The translations under genes were made by a program, and so were the position numbers. Below, one piece after another: positions 44,498 through 54,461 of a stretch of 64,000 nt of DNA. Source of the DNA: an uncultured Methanolobus sp. GTDB lineage: Archaea > Halobacteriota > Methanosarcinia > Methanosarcinales > Methanosarcinaceae. The stretch lies in assembly GCF_963665675.1 (NCBI RefSeq), contig NZ_OY762426.1, positions 1-64,000 of the forward strand, given 5' to 3'. Each line of letters begins with the position of its first letter. The first letter of the stretch is position 1. The notes beneath the pieces are model-generated. The model was not told where the DNA came from, searched no databases, and saw nothing but the letters and a program-made list of their open reading frames with translations.

Positions 44498-45589
44498 TCA
44501 TTCCGTTTTCTGATGAATGATTGTCCTGACAGGGAAAGGAATATCGATACCTTCTTTCTCAAATTCAGCATTGATCTTCGTATTAACCTCATTTATCACA
44601 GTGAATTTTTCACCCGGATGGGTTACCCACATGATCAGGGCAAAGTCCAGGCTGAAATCACCGTGGTTATCAAACCTGACGTAAGGTGCCGGGTCGTCCA
44701 GTACGAACTTTACATTCCTTGCGATATCTGTCAGGATGCTTCTAACTTTCTCCACATCTGAACCATAAGCAACACCAATGGTTACCTTGACCATCATTGT
44801 TTCTTCAGGAGAAGTGTAATTGGTAACCTTACTGTTGGCTATTATGCTGTTTGGAATTACTATCATGTTGTTATAGAGATTCTTGATCCTGGTACTGCGA
44901 AGACCAACTTCCTGAACGATGCCTATCTCACCGTCATCGATCTCAATCCTGTCCCCGGGTTTGAAAGGCTGGTCGAAGTAAATTGAGATGCCTCCGAAAA
45001 ACTGGGAGATCGTGTCCTGAGCAGCAAAGGCAACAGCCAGACCCACGATACCTGCTGATGCGAAAAGTGGAAGGATATCCGCATCCCACACACCTTTGAG
45101 TATTGCAAGGATACCGAAGAAGACAATGAGAACATCAAGTATGTTCTTGAATAGAGGCAGAAGTTCATCGTCCATTTTTGTATCGGTTTTCCTGACAAGG
45201 TGAGAGAACACATGCTTGAATAGGATCTTATCTATCCTCAGGAGTGCAAGTATCCATAAGACACCCAGACCTGTAAGAAGAAGACCCATAATGATCTCTA
45301 TAGCGGCATTTCCAGGAAGTACGATTTCTGCCGCAATGAAGGTACCCACAAACACAACTGTGTAAAATATCGGTTTCTTAAGTGCATTAACGATAAGATC
45401 ATCACAATCGTAGCGGGTCTTTGTAGCATAATGCAGGAAGACCCTCTCAAACAAAAAGTCTGCAATGAAAGCCAAGATAACCGATGCAACAACCACAACT
45501 GTTGCAGCTACTGTGTCCGAACCAAAAATCCCGGACTGGGATTTCACAAATTGGTTGATATAGACGGGAATTGAATTATTCAGAAACAT
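44498..45589 (-). CDS. MscS-family mechanosensitive channel
   Basis: 363 residues. Four or five N-terminal spans (about 20-175) lead into the pore helix and beta domain: LFASAGIVGLAVAFAAQDTI (about 180-199) is the TM3-like glycine/alanine helix, SQFFGGISIYFDQPFKPGDR (about 200-219) is the conserved MscS block, and STRIKNLYNNMIVIPNS (about 236-252) follows. The C-terminal domain is complete. It opens on osmotic downshift to release solutes. A single gene, convergent with cutA across repeat E. Confidence 0.9.
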   Translation of the reverse strand: MFLNNSIPVYINQFVKSQSGIFGSDTVAATVVVVASVILAFIADFLFERVFLHYATKTRYDCDDLIVNALKKPIFYTVVFVGTFIAAEIVLPGNAAIEIIMGLLLTGLGVLWILALLRIDKILFKHVFSHLVRKTDTKMDDELLPLFKNILDVLIVFFGILAILKGVWDADILPLFASAGIVGLAVAFAAQDTISQFFGGISIYFDQPFKPGDRIEIDDGEIGIVQEVGLRSTRIKNLYNNMIVIPNSIIANSKVTNYTSPEETMMVKVTIGVAYGSDVEKVRSILTDIARNVKFVLDDPAPYVRFDNHGDFSLDFALIMWVTHPGEKFTVINEVNTKINAEFEKEGIDIPFPVRTIIHQKTE

Positions 45590-45699
45590 GTTGCTTGGTT
45601 TGAATAAAACATATATAAACGTTTTTAATCAAACAAATGATTTAGAGAGTGAAAAACTGACAAGAAGGATAATATAGTGCCCTGCAGATTAACCGAATA

Positions 45700-46395
45700 A
45701 TGAAAGAACGGAATTCTGATGTTGCAGCTACGTGGATCGAGAAAGGACTCAGCGAAAAAAATCCTGAAAAAAAGCTGCATTACTTTGACCTGGCACTTGA
45801 ACTTGACCCGAAAAACCCTGTGGCACTTAACAACAAAGGCATGCTGCTGTACAGAAAAGAAAAATTCCATGAGGCTATTGAGTGTTATGACAAAATACTT
45901 AAACAGTATAACATGTCCGGATATCTTCCTGCCCTGTATAACAAAGCACTGACATTAAAGAAGATGGGATATTTTGAGGCTGCACTTACTTTCATGAACC
46001 GTGCACTGAAACAGCAGCCTGCCAATGAGAAGATCAAACTGCATGTTGAAAAACTTATACAAATCATTGAAGGAAAAGAAGAGACAAAAACACGCAGGAA
46101 ACCGCGAATTCCAATAGAAAAACTTGCTGTCAACCAGGTCTACGCTCAATGGGACCCACCGGCAGTAAGCACACTCCTTGCTTATGAGATGAAATGCAGT
46201 CACAAAGACATAAAATACTACAAGGGATTTGGGGAAGACCTTGTTAAAGAGAAAATTATTCAGGACAAAATTAACCGGAAAGTGTACTGTTGTGGAACAT
46301 GCATGTTCCATAAAAAAGACCTGTGCCAGCACAAAGACACAAAAGACACATTAATTTCACCAGAGGCCATATGCAGAAATTTCAGACCTGAATAA
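45700..46395 (+). CDS. TPR-repeat protein with C-terminal cysteine cluster
   Basis: 231 residues. Three tetratricopeptide repeats (about residues 8-125; ALELDPKNPVALNNKGMLL and FHEAIECYDKIL are typical), then a basic linker (TKTRRKPRIP). The C-terminal part (about 150-231) has ten Cys/His residues, including CCGTCMFHKKDLCQHKDT and SPEAICRNFRPE, a probable zinc or Fe-S site. In many archaea such Cys clusters with a CxNFRP-like end are seen in small proteins of unknown role. TPRs mediate protein binding. Convergent with the topoisomerase operon across repeat F. Confidence 0.7.
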   Translation: MKERNSDVAATWIEKGLSEKNPEKKLHYFDLALELDPKNPVALNNKGMLLYRKEKFHEAIECYDKILKQYNMSGYLPALYNKALTLKKMGYFEAALTFMNRALKQQPANEKIKLHVEKLIQIIEGKEETKTRRKPRIPIEKLAVNQVYAQWDPPAVSTLLAYEMKCSHKDIKYYKGFGEDLVKEKIIQDKINRKVYCCGTCMFHKKDLCQHKDTKDTLISPEAICRNFRPE

Positions 46396-46409
46396 GAAGA
46401 ATAAACAAA

Positions 46410-46695
46410 ATTTCCACAAAAACAACAGGTCAACTAAAACAAAATAACCATTCGCCAAAAGCGGCACATTCCCACGCTGCTGTGCAAAATATTGGCCATC
46501 AGATCATTGTATTCATGCTTAGAATTCCCACAGGTTTTACAAATAGAGTAAAACAGAATATTATGAAGATTTTTTTGTTTTTTCCGGAGGGAAAACGCCG
46601 GCTTTGCCGATCCCTTCGGGATAATTTTAGTTATTCATGATTTACGAAGAGTCGTTTACAGATTACATTGATGTTTAATGCTAAGAATTCCACAG
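46410..46695 (+). repeat. Dispersed MITE-like repeat, copy F, degenerate ends
   Basis: It contains ATTCGCCAAAAGCGGCACATTCCC, a mid end-like GAATTCCCACAGG, AACGCCGGCTTTGCCGATCC, CTTCGGG and AGTTATTCATGA, and the end AAGAATTCCACAG (up to about 46695). The hairpins are weakened by mismatches (CGCC/GGCG partly lost in module 1). It separates two convergent genes. Confidence 0.75.
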
Positions 46696-46717
46696 CAAAA
46701 ATAAAGCTAAAAGGGCA

Positions 46718-47827
46718 TCAGAGGATACCCAGGTCAGTAAGACGTTCAGGAAGATACCTGTCCGTCACAAAATCCAGACCTTTTCCTGCAAAGGCCTGCT
46801 GTTCAGCTTTTTTGTTAATTTCAAGCTGGAGGTTAATTTGCTCTTTCCAGTAATCACTGCCAAACCTTGGATCTGTAAGTTCACTCCGCAGGGCTGCAAC
46901 GTCCTTTTCTGTAAGTTTGTCTGTGGACAGTTCATACTCTACGATATCCGAAGGCTGGACACCAACAAACTGGGCACCAGGTGTTGCCATATGCTCCGAA
47001 AGGTGGGCACTTTTAATAGCACCGTATGCCACCGACGCAAAGATTCGATATGACCATGGATCACCGTCAGTAAAGACCACTACCGGAATGTTCATCTCTT
47101 CATTCATTCTCTTGATGATACGGCGCGTGGAACGGGCGGGTTGCCCTTTAAGGTGCACAAGAATAGCATCATTTCTTTCATCAAAACCATTCTCGATAAG
47201 TCTTGCATACATACCACCAGTCTCAACTGCAATGATGAATTTTGCATCCGTGTCAAGGAATTCGATATTCTCAACGTTGAACGGGATTTGATAACCACTC
47301 TCTCCTATGTCTTCCTGACAATGGATTACACGATCGCCACGCTTTGTTTCTTCACGCAGGCGTATGGGACCAAACATTGTTGCACCATCCTCTTCAGGAC
47401 GCATGTGGAAATATTCCCTCTGAAGACCGGAAATTATCTCAAGATCCTCGATAAGCCTGTCACTTTCAGGCTGTTCACGGAACTTTGCTATATCCCAGTT
47501 CTCTGAGATATAATACAGCTCCCTTAAAGTAGACCCCCTGTTCTGCCCAAGGTGGTTCTTTACAAGGAAATCTATGACATGACTGGTTTTCAATAACTGG
47601 AAAGCACCTTTTACAGTCTTTGCACTCCTTTCCGTTTCCCTGTCACCATAAACCCATACATCACTGTCCTCACTGTATTCGATATTGGCCTTTGTACGGC
47701 TTGGAAGAGAAACACTGGGAACTACTTCATCAGTGAACTTATCATACAATTCACCTGCAAGGCCAAGCAAACGGCCGCTTGCAATTTCATCATGTTCCTT
47801 TTTCTGCGGAGAAATATTATCTGCCAT
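46718..47827 (-). CDS. top6A: DNA topoisomerase VI subunit A
   Basis: 369 residues, 4 bases after the top6B stop. The catalytic Tyr lies in [13 protein letters not shown] (about residues 100-112), in the winged-helix part, and the Toprim metal-binding acids lie in [18 protein letters not shown] (about 198-215) and [20 protein letters not shown] (about 255-274). Spo11-type architecture and usual length. With subunit B it forms the A2B2 type IIB topoisomerase that relaxes and decatenates DNA in archaea. The stop is TGA. Confidence 0.95.
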   Translation of the reverse strand: MADNISPQKKEHDEIASGRLLGLAGELYDKFTDEVVPSVSLPSRTKANIEYSEDSDVWVYGDRETERSAKTVKGAFQLLKTSHVIDFLVKNHLGQNRGSTLRELYYISENWDIAKFREQPESDRLIEDLEIISGLQREYFHMRPEEDGATMFGPIRLREETKRGDRVIHCQEDIGESGYQIPFNVENIEFLDTDAKFIIAVETGGMYARLIENGFDERNDAILVHLKGQPARSTRRIIKRMNEEMNIPVVVFTDGDPWSYRIFASVAYGAIKSAHLSEHMATPGAQFVGVQPSDIVEYELSTDKLTEKDVAALRSELTDPRFGSDYWKEQINLQLEINKKAEQQAFAGKGLDFVTDRYLPERLTDLGIL

Positions 47828-47831
47828 TTAT

Positions 47832-49694
47832 TTACCCCCTGATAGCTTTTGCACCGGTAACAAGTTCTTCATCAAGACCCTCCACTATAAGAGTGGGTAG
47901 CTTTGCAATCTCTGCCTCGCTAAGTGTTGCTACGGAGTAGCTGAGGACTTTAGACGAATCTGCAGGGACATTGAGCTTCCATATATAATCAAAATCATTA
48001 CCCATGCTTATCACTTTAGGTTCCGGCACGGCATTTTCAATTTCAAAAGGTACCATATCGTGCACATTGAAATCCTGTTTTTTACCAGTATAATTCTTGG
48101 CCCTTATGGAGATCTTTGCACCTCCATTACCATCCGGCGTTACAATCCTGTCCACCAGAAGATTACCCATAACCTTTGCAACTACAGGATTTATGTCAGG
48201 AATATCACGTTTAAGGGTTTCAGCAAGTTTGCTGGCCATCTTTGGCAGCACTTTTGTGATAATTATCTCTTTCTCACGTCTCTTTTTGAGATTATCACGT
48301 TTGTTGAGATACCTGTTCAGCTTTCTGGAAACTTCCTTTATGGCCAGTTCAACCTCATCACGGATTTCCGGGATCTCTGCAACCGCATCCTTTGATTCTG
48401 ATGTGAACGGAACATTGGTTGATGCTACGTGAACTAAAATAACCACAGGACCCGTTGGAAGTCCGCCTCCGGGCTGACTCAGACCATACTGTTTCCATTT
48501 GACTGACTCAATTGCATGAGTGATAACACATCCTCCCTGCTGGTACAGGAGCGGAACCCTGTTGGCAAAGCGCATGATGTCCACACGATCATCTTTATGG
48601 AGTTCACCACCAAAAGCAATGCCGACTTCAACAATGAAAGGATTACCTGAAAATACAGATGCGCTTCTGGTAGTAGTGGCTATAAAATCAACGCTGAATT
48701 CCTTTTCAAGTCCTTTGTAGATGAGTTCCTCGCCAATCGGCGAAAGACAATCAGTTGGTGGGGCCATTAGCTTCACTTTAGAGAAGGCATCAAGCAATTT
48801 GCGGGACTGGTCTCTTGTCATTTCATGCGGATCAAGTTCAGGATCAAGACCTGAGGCCTTGCATATTTCTTCTGCGGCAAGATGGCCGATCTTAGAGAAA
48901 GAATAGCGCAGGAATGGGGAAAGTTTTTGTCTTTCAGTGTACCTCAGCATTTTCATGAGAGTACCAAGCTCAATCCCATGCGGGTGCGGCAGAATTTCTT
49001 TTGCCGGAACAGGAAGTTTGTCTGTTGCTCTTTCAAAGGTTTCCTGGTTTCCATCAGGCTCTATAAGAGTTATCCTTGCATGAGGATTGACAATAGCTGT
49101 TGCCTTCAGATACTCATAGATGGACTGACGCCTTCCTTTAACATAGGAAGCTTCCATTTCCATCTCAATGCGGGTACCATGCGGCCTGTCCCAGTCCACC
49201 ACATCATCCTTCAGTATCTCCGGGTCGTTGGTACTGGTGTTTATCATCAGCTCGTAATAGTGAGCGGGCTTTCCATGACCTATTTTGGATATGATTTTAG
49301 TATGGTGACCGGAGGTCAGTTGAGAATATAGTACCGATGCAGATATACCTATACCCTGCTGACCACGACTTTGTTTGAGAGCATGGAACCTTGAACCATA
49401 GAGGAGTTTTGCAAATACTTTTGGAATCTGCTCCTTGATGATACCCGGTCCGTTGTCTTCTATAATGATAACTACGTTGTCTTTTCCAGAGCGGTCTATT
49501 TGAAGGAAAATATCAGGAAGTATCTCTGATTCTTCGCATGCGTCAAGGGAGTTATCAACTGCTTCCTTGACCGTTGTTATTAGACTGCGTGGGGCTGAGT
49601 CAAATCCCAGTATTTGCCTGTTCTTTTCAAAGAACTCTGCAACGCTTATTGATTTTTGGTTTTTGGCAAGTTCTTCTGCAATTGGGTTATCCAT
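47832..49694 (-). CDS. top6B: DNA topoisomerase VI subunit B
   Basis: 620 residues. The GHKL ATPase domain has [19 protein letters not shown] (about residues 43-61), [10 protein letters not shown] (about 76-85) and [12 protein letters not shown] (about 110-121), followed by the H2TH domain (about 225-300) and the transducer domain ending near [14 protein letters not shown] binding closes the dimer and drives strand passage by subunit A. The ATG follows AAGGAAG; a TATATATT box lies at about 49760. The operon order (B then A) is the usual one in archaea. Confidence 0.95.
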   Translation of the reverse strand: MDNPIAEELAKNQKSISVAEFFEKNRQILGFDSAPRSLITTVKEAVDNSLDACEESEILPDIFLQIDRSGKDNVVIIIEDNGPGIIKEQIPKVFAKLLYGSRFHALKQSRGQQGIGISASVLYSQLTSGHHTKIISKIGHGKPAHYYELMINTSTNDPEILKDDVVDWDRPHGTRIEMEMEASYVKGRRQSIYEYLKATAIVNPHARITLIEPDGNQETFERATDKLPVPAKEILPHPHGIELGTLMKMLRYTERQKLSPFLRYSFSKIGHLAAEEICKASGLDPELDPHEMTRDQSRKLLDAFSKVKLMAPPTDCLSPIGEELIYKGLEKEFSVDFIATTTRSASVFSGNPFIVEVGIAFGGELHKDDRVDIMRFANRVPLLYQQGGCVITHAIESVKWKQYGLSQPGGGLPTGPVVILVHVASTNVPFTSESKDAVAEIPEIRDEVELAIKEVSRKLNRYLNKRDNLKKRREKEIIITKVLPKMASKLAETLKRDIPDINPVVAKVMGNLLVDRIVTPDGNGGAKISIRAKNYTGKKQDFNVHDMVPFEIENAVPEPKVISMGNDFDYIWKLNVPADSSKVLSYSVATLSEAEIAKLPTLIVEGLDEELVTGAKAIRG

Positions 49695-49870
49695 AAAAGT
49701 ATCTTCCTTGTCCGTTATTGGCCACTATCCCTTGTGACCAGAAAACAATAAGCGGGAATATATAAAAATGTTTTTTCGGGATCATGGATATGACTTATCC
49801 AGGACCCCATTTCATGATCAAATTCTACGATTTGTAGTGATTGCATTTAAAATTAGGAGCGGAGTGAGAC

Positions 49871-50104
49871 TTATTTCAGCTCTGCACCTACTATTGTCTG
49901 GGTTGCGGTGACTGATTCGGTTTCACGTATGAGATCGACTATGCTGTTAAGATTTCCCAGGTCATCAACCTCAATGATCACAACAAAGTCATACTCTCCA
50001 AAAACATGGTAGATGTCTTTTATGCCTTCTATTCTGTTGAGTTCGTTAAAAGCTAACCTTTCATTTCCAGGCAGCACGTTAACCATCGTTACTCCTATTA
50101 CCAT
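49871..50104 (-). CDS. Stand-alone Lrp/AsnC ligand-binding (RAM) domain protein
   Basis: About 77 residues from the ATG at 50104 (MVIGVTMVNVLPGNERLAF); an alternative ATG six codons later (50086) has a clear AGGAG. The sequence is one complete RAM domain: YHVFGEYDFVVIIEVDDLGN (about residues 32-51), with the usual C-terminal SVTATQTIVGAELK. No helix-turn-helix is present, so it acts as an amino-acid-binding partner that mixes with full-length Lrp proteins, or as a small sensor. A longer frame to 50152 adds a Cys-rich N-terminus of unlikely reality. Confidence 0.75.
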   Translation of the reverse strand: MVIGVTMVNVLPGNERLAFNELNRIEGIKDIYHVFGEYDFVVIIEVDDLGNLNSIVDLIRETESVTATQTIVGAELK

Positions 50105-50292
50105 TGTATCACTTAGACAGAAGTAGGATGCAAAGTATTTAGACGTTTTCAATAATCCATTTGAGTCCCATAAAAACAGAAAGTGCCCGCAAAAACGAAT
50201 TCGCCATCAATAAACGCGTTTCTAAAATCACCTCATTATAATGATGAGTATGATGACAATCTATATATACTAAGAATATCATACTAAGAATT

Positions 50293-50361
50293 GATGAGCG
50301 GGTTATCCTCTTTTTGACAATAACCCCCACTCCCCAACCCGCTCATACTCCACTCCACTTT
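50293..50361 (+). ncRNA. Candidate small RNA with C-rich segment, copy 2
   Basis: A TATA box (CTATATATA, 50261-50269) stands about 26 bases before G50293. From there ATGAGCGGGTT (50294-50304) pairs perfectly with AACCCGCTCAT (50336-50346), and an alternative GGGTTAT / ATAACCC pairing competes for the same bases. The loop holds ACCCCCACTCCCC. The RNA would end near CACTTTT (50357-50361). The motif CCCCACTCCCCAACCC is shared with copy 1 at 32.1 kb. Confidence 0.6.
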
Positions 50362-50454
50362 TCTGACATATAATATCAAAGAATCATGTAGCTGAAGCTG
50401 TTTTTACTTATGAGATAACACGATCCCTGAACTCCATAATTATGATTTTTTTTT

Positions 50455-50772
50455 ATGTATGATTTATCATACAAAACCATACATGGATTTTATAAAAATA
50501 ACATGCTGCTTTTTTCTATTATGTTACACAATTCACACATAATAATACTACTGCCTAAGTGGACACATATGATGATATCCCGCTTATGTGACAAACTCCA
50601 TTTGAAGATAAATGTTGTAAATAAGTCATTTAGCCATGGTGAGCAATTAATTCCAAAAGCTTTGGAGCATGAAGAAGAAGGCAAAATTAAAGAACAAAAT
50701 ACTAGAACCTGGCAATTTTACACAAGGGTAATAACCACTAAAATACGAATAAAAATATATACAAAAATATAG
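50455..50772 (+). CDS. Hypothetical protein, weakly supported
   Basis: 105 residues. The latter half looks protein-like (INVVNKSFSHGEQLIPKALE, then HEEEGKIKEQNTRTWQFYTR), while the first half is AT-rich and may be non-coding. The start overlaps a near-perfect palindrome TGTATGATTTATCATACA (50456-50473), which could be an operator. There is no ribosome site. I do not recognise a family. Confidence 0.35.
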   Translation: MYDLSYKTIHGFYKNNMLLFSIMLHNSHIIILLPKWTHMMISRLCDKLHLKINVVNKSFSHGEQLIPKALEHEEEGKIKEQNTRTWQFYTRVITTKIRIKIYTKI

Positions 50773-50918
50773 TAAAGATAATAGATAAATTACCAAACAT
50801 AACTAATAATATATACTAAACAATGCATAATTTATAATAAATAATTAATTGCAAACTAGCTAACTATTGATATTGAGTAAAAACACAAAGCAACACCGAA
50901 TTATCAACCTGATCAAAA
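50773..50918. other. AT-rich tract before RfcL
   Basis: About 150 bases of almost pure A and T (ACATAACTAATAATATATACTAAACAATG and similar). No gene or repeat unit is clear. It might be a duplex-unwinding tract or simply low-complexity spacer. Confidence 0.3.
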
Positions 50919-52427
50919 TCAGAAATCAAACAATGTTTTTTGCGGTTTTGCTGCAACTTCCTTTTTAGCAGGTGCTGCCCCTTTGCCCTTCCCGGAGGAC
51001 TCTTTTCCAAAGGCTGAATCTAATGAAACATCATTTGAAGCTGGCAGGCTATCAAAACTAAGCTGAGAAGGATCTTTCTTTGATGCAGTCCTTTCAACAA
51101 AAAATGCAGGCTCATTTGCCGGAACAAATACCTGACGCTTTTCCTGTGCATCATCATACACCGCCTGAAGCTTTTTTGTAACCTTCTTTGCTCCCACCAT
51201 ATGCAGCATTTCATCCATATCAAGTCCCAGAACAGCCACAACATCAGAAGCATATTCTTCCTGCTGTATAAGCCTTGAATACATTCCTGCCACCTCAAGA
51301 CGCGAGAAGCGCATTGATTCATTGCAATGTGCACCAATTTTTACAGCAATATTGTTCCTCATATTACGCCTTGTGCGCATCTGCCCCATCTTACGCCACA
51401 GAGAAGGTGGCTGGTACCGTACAAACCCACCACGTACACGAGATTTAGAAACCACCGTACCTCCAGTCATGAGCATGCCTGCATAGCGCCACATACGATA
51501 GTTCTGTCGCCTGCGTACACGACCAAGGAAGCGATCCGAGCGGGAAAGATAGCAATACCCGGCAATAATATCAGGAGTAATAGCTTCCTCATCTTTGCCA
51601 GTGTACTGGTATGGAAGATTTTCATCAACCCAGTGAATAAGATCCTCTGGAGTTTCATCTAGATTATAGGTCGCCTCCAGAGCAGATGAAACATCATTGC
51701 CCTTGAATATCCGGCCTACAACTTTGAATATAGACTCTTTATTGTCCCTGTCCGAAGTGGAAATGTCTTCTACATATACCTCAGTCCGACCCAGTGAAAT
51801 GGCCTGAAGATCATTAACTGTGCTTCGGAAGTCGCCATCAGCAGAGCCTGCAATCTTCTCAATAACGCCTGCACCGCACATGATACCTTCCTGGGCTGCG
51901 ATCTTCTTGAGTGCAGGGATCATAGAGCGGGATTGTACAGAACCAAACTTAAGTTCAAGACATAAAGAGCGCACAGTAGATGAAAGACCATAAATGTCAT
52001 TGGCAATCAGAATAATAGGCTGGCTGGCTTTCTTGATGACATTGACTATTGCACGTGCGCCGCCACGATCACTATTACCATGAAGATTATCAGCCTCATC
52101 AAGAATTATGAGCCTCTTTTCAGACGTGCCTGTAAGGGTTTTCATAGTAGATGCGGAACCTGCAACCTTCTCAATAACACCTGCAGTTCTCTGGTCACTG
52201 GCATTAAGCTCAATGACCTCCCAGTCCATATCCCTGGCAAGCGCATGTGCTGATGAAGTTTTACCAATGCCTGCCTGGCCGTGCAATATTACTGCCCTTT
52301 TTTCAGGAGTACCAGATTCCCATTGTTCGCCCCATTTCCTGAGATCATCTATCACTTTCTTATGGCCAACTACATCGCTCAGTGAGACTGGCCTGTACTT
52401 CTCTGCCCATTCCATCTGCACAGTCAT
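50919..52427 (-). CDS. rfcL: Replication factor C large subunit
   Basis: 502 residues from the ATG at 52427 (a TTG at 52439 is possible). AAA+ ATPase: [18 protein letters not shown] (about residues 5-22), Walker [17 protein letters not shown] (about 51-66), Walker [19 protein letters not shown] (about 104-121). The C-terminus ends in QKTLFDF, a PCNA-interacting box preceded by a Lys/Ala-rich stretch (about 480-495). It loads the PCNA clamp together with small subunits, which are not in this window. It is convergent with nothing visible downstream except the AT-rich tract. Confidence 0.95.
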   Translation of the reverse strand: MTVQMEWAEKYRPVSLSDVVGHKKVIDDLRKWGEQWESGTPEKRAVILHGQAGIGKTSSAHALARDMDWEVIELNASDQRTAGVIEKVAGSASTMKTLTGTSEKRLIILDEADNLHGNSDRGGARAIVNVIKKASQPIILIANDIYGLSSTVRSLCLELKFGSVQSRSMIPALKKIAAQEGIMCGAGVIEKIAGSADGDFRSTVNDLQAISLGRTEVYVEDISTSDRDNKESIFKVVGRIFKGNDVSSALEATYNLDETPEDLIHWVDENLPYQYTGKDEEAITPDIIAGYCYLSRSDRFLGRVRRRQNYRMWRYAGMLMTGGTVVSKSRVRGGFVRYQPPSLWRKMGQMRTRRNMRNNIAVKIGAHCNESMRFSRLEVAGMYSRLIQQEEYASDVVAVLGLDMDEMLHMVGAKKVTKKLQAVYDDAQEKRQVFVPANEPAFFVERTASKKDPSQLSFDSLPASNDVSLDSAFGKESSGKGKGAAPAKKEVAAKPQKTLFDF

Positions 52428-52514
52428 GTTATTACCCAATATTCAGGAAAAGTAATTAATGTTTGCACCACTTTGTTGTTCTGATTGATATTATTGATGG
52501 TAGAGGTATCTTCC

Positions 52515-53369
52515 ATGGGATCAAATAATACAGAAAATCTCCTGGGCCTTATAGAAAAAAGGGCATTGCAGAACAGGGCAAGAGTTGCTATAGGAGTACG
52601 CAACCCAAATCCAAAAATGCTGAAGAGTGCCAGGGACGCACATGAAGCAGGATATGCTCATGTGATGCTGGTTGGCAACAAAAAAGAAATCGAAGAGATA
52701 GGTACGGACCTTGAAGTTATTGGAACGAACGATCCCGAAAGAACCCTTGGAGACCTGCTTAAATCCAGATACGTGGATGCTGCTGTCAGAGGAACAGCAG
52801 GGGCATCCCAAACACTATCACATCTTAAGAAGATGCTGAACCAGGAAAAACTTCACAGGATCGCATTATTACAGACAAATGAAGGAACTCCTTTTTTCAT
52901 AGCGCCTGTAGGAATAGACGAAGGAAATGAGCTGGCTGATAAGATTGAATTCATTAAACTTGGAGTTGAATACATAAGGAGATTCAACATCGAACCAGTC
53001 GTAGGAATTCTCTCCGGCGGACGACTTGGTGATCTTGGACGTAACAGCCGGGTTGACCGGACGCTTGCTGAAGGCGACTTCATTGTAAACAGGATAAGGG
53101 AACAGGGAATTGAGGCCAGACATTACACCATTTTGATAGAAGAAGCAATCAGAGAGGCTAATTTCATACTGGCACCGGATGGTATTTCAGGAAACCTGGT
53201 ATTCAGGACTCTTGTATTTCTGGGAGGAGGATACGGTTTTGGAGCTCCAGTACTTATGGATGATTATGTATTTGTTGACACATCCAGGGTCGGTGGTCAC
53301 TACACCAAAGCAATAATGCTTGCCAGTGCACTGGTTGGTAAACAAGAGATAAATACTGACAGCCAGTGA
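52515..53369 (+). CDS. mtxX: Methanogenesis marker protein MtxX (phosphotransacetylase-like fold)
   Basis: 284 residues from the ATG at 52515, 7 bases after GAGGT (upstream in-frame starts are less well spaced). VAIGVRNPNPKMLKSARDA (about 29-47), YVDAAVRGTAGASQTLSHL (about 85-103), GILSGGRLGDLGRNSRVDRT (about 166-185) and RTLVFLGGGYGFGAPVL (about 234-250) match the methanogen-only family called marker protein 4/MtxX, annotated as a methyltransferase-related or phosphate acyltransferase-like protein. The reaction is not established. It stands alone between rfcL and the thymidylate synthase gene. Confidence 0.85.
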   Translation: MGSNNTENLLGLIEKRALQNRARVAIGVRNPNPKMLKSARDAHEAGYAHVMLVGNKKEIEEIGTDLEVIGTNDPERTLGDLLKSRYVDAAVRGTAGASQTLSHLKKMLNQEKLHRIALLQTNEGTPFFIAPVGIDEGNELADKIEFIKLGVEYIRRFNIEPVVGILSGGRLGDLGRNSRVDRTLAEGDFIVNRIREQGIEARHYTILIEEAIREANFILAPDGISGNLVFRTLVFLGGGYGFGAPVLMDDYVFVDTSRVGGHYTKAIMLASALVGKQEINTDSQ

Positions 53370-53461
53370 CAACAATATTTTATACAGGATGCATACAATC
53401 TAATTTATTAAATTCATTTTATCAATAGGAATGGTATTGCTAGAATTATGATTCATAGGGA

Positions 53462-54235
53462 ATGAGAGATATGGAAGCTGTACTGATAAAAGGAAAAACA
53501 ATTGCTTCTGCCTGGTCTCAGTTGATCCGCGAGATCTATGAGAAGGGAGAGGAACATAAGCCGGACTATAAGACAATGACAAAGAGAGTTCATGCCACCA
53601 TATGTATCGAGGACGTGAACAACAATCAGGTTAGCCCTGCTGTACCCTTTGGAGAGAATCTAATAGCCAAATACAAGGAAGAACTTACAGAAGAATACGC
53701 AGACTGGTACAGTTCCCTGGAAGATGACGATAAGAGAAAATTCGACTATTGTTATGCTAAACAGTTGTTCAGGTATGGACAGGCCGCATATGACAGCGTA
53801 AATGCAAATGTAAGCAACCTGCGCCCGGGATCAAGGAGACATGTAGGCGTACTCTGGGAAAATGAAACACACATCCCTAAATTTGAAGACCAGCCCTGCT
53901 GGATCGCCTACAAGCTGGAACAACTGAATGATACAAAGGTAAGGCTATACCTGCTTTACAGGTCATGGGATGCTTTCGGAGGTTTCCCGGCAAATATTCC
54001 GGCTATCGTGGAAGGATTCAAAAAAGTATTCAGGGAGCATGACCTGAGCATAGAAATCGAATCTCTTATTGCAACCGGATGGGATACACACATCTATGAC
54101 ACTGACCTGCAGGCAGTGGAGAAAATATTCAAGAATAATGACTTATGCCCATTATGTAAATGCATAACCCCAAAACATTCATTCATTCAAACCACAAAAG
54201 GCAAGGCTTGCCCGGAATGTAAGAAATCGATGTGA
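53462..54235 (+). CDS. Methanogen-type thymidylate synthase with C-terminal zinc ribbon
   Basis: 257 residues (a start at 53471, three codons in, fits the AGGG ribosome site better). The catalytic Cys lies in FEDQPCWIAYKLEQLND (about residues 141-157), and YLLYRSWDAFGGFPANI (about 164-180) parallels the RSCDVFLGLPFNI block of ThyA, including the Arg/Ser/Asp phosphate and pyrimidine contacts; TGWDTHIYDTDL (about 205-216) matches the HIY block. After it comes a CPLCK...CPECKK zinc ribbon (about 230-256). This matches the methanogen-type thymidylate synthase, which uses a tetrahydromethanopterin-type one-carbon donor in vivo, as far as is known. Confidence 0.75.
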   Translation: MRDMEAVLIKGKTIASAWSQLIREIYEKGEEHKPDYKTMTKRVHATICIEDVNNNQVSPAVPFGENLIAKYKEELTEEYADWYSSLEDDDKRKFDYCYAKQLFRYGQAAYDSVNANVSNLRPGSRRHVGVLWENETHIPKFEDQPCWIAYKLEQLNDTKVRLYLLYRSWDAFGGFPANIPAIVEGFKKVFREHDLSIEIESLIATGWDTHIYDTDLQAVEKIFKNNDLCPLCKCITPKHSFIQTTKGKACPECKKSM

Positions 54236-54398
54236 TCTTGCATTCACATTCTTTTTTAGTAGCCCCACATACAGGCTGATATTTTTTAAGGATCTGCATA
54301 TTACATTAGTGGAACATCCTTTGTTATCATTTTCATATTATAATCATACACAATAAGCAACAATCATAATTTTTAAAATATAAAATCGTTAATTATAT

Positions 54399-54419
54399 AT
54401 GTATGAATTATGCATACAT
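54399..54419. promoter_or_regulatory. Palindromic operator-like site at the RHH-protein promoter
   Basis: ATGTATG (54399-54405) and CATACAT (54413-54419) form an inverted repeat directly overlapping the TATA-like AATTATATAT and the presumed start of transcription. The half-sites TGTATGA and TCATACA/GCATACA recur at 50456-50473. It is a candidate autoregulatory site for the ribbon-helix-helix protein. Confidence 0.5.
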
Positions 54420-54461
54420 TAATGTGATTCCACTGATTCAATCTTTAAGGAGAGACATACC

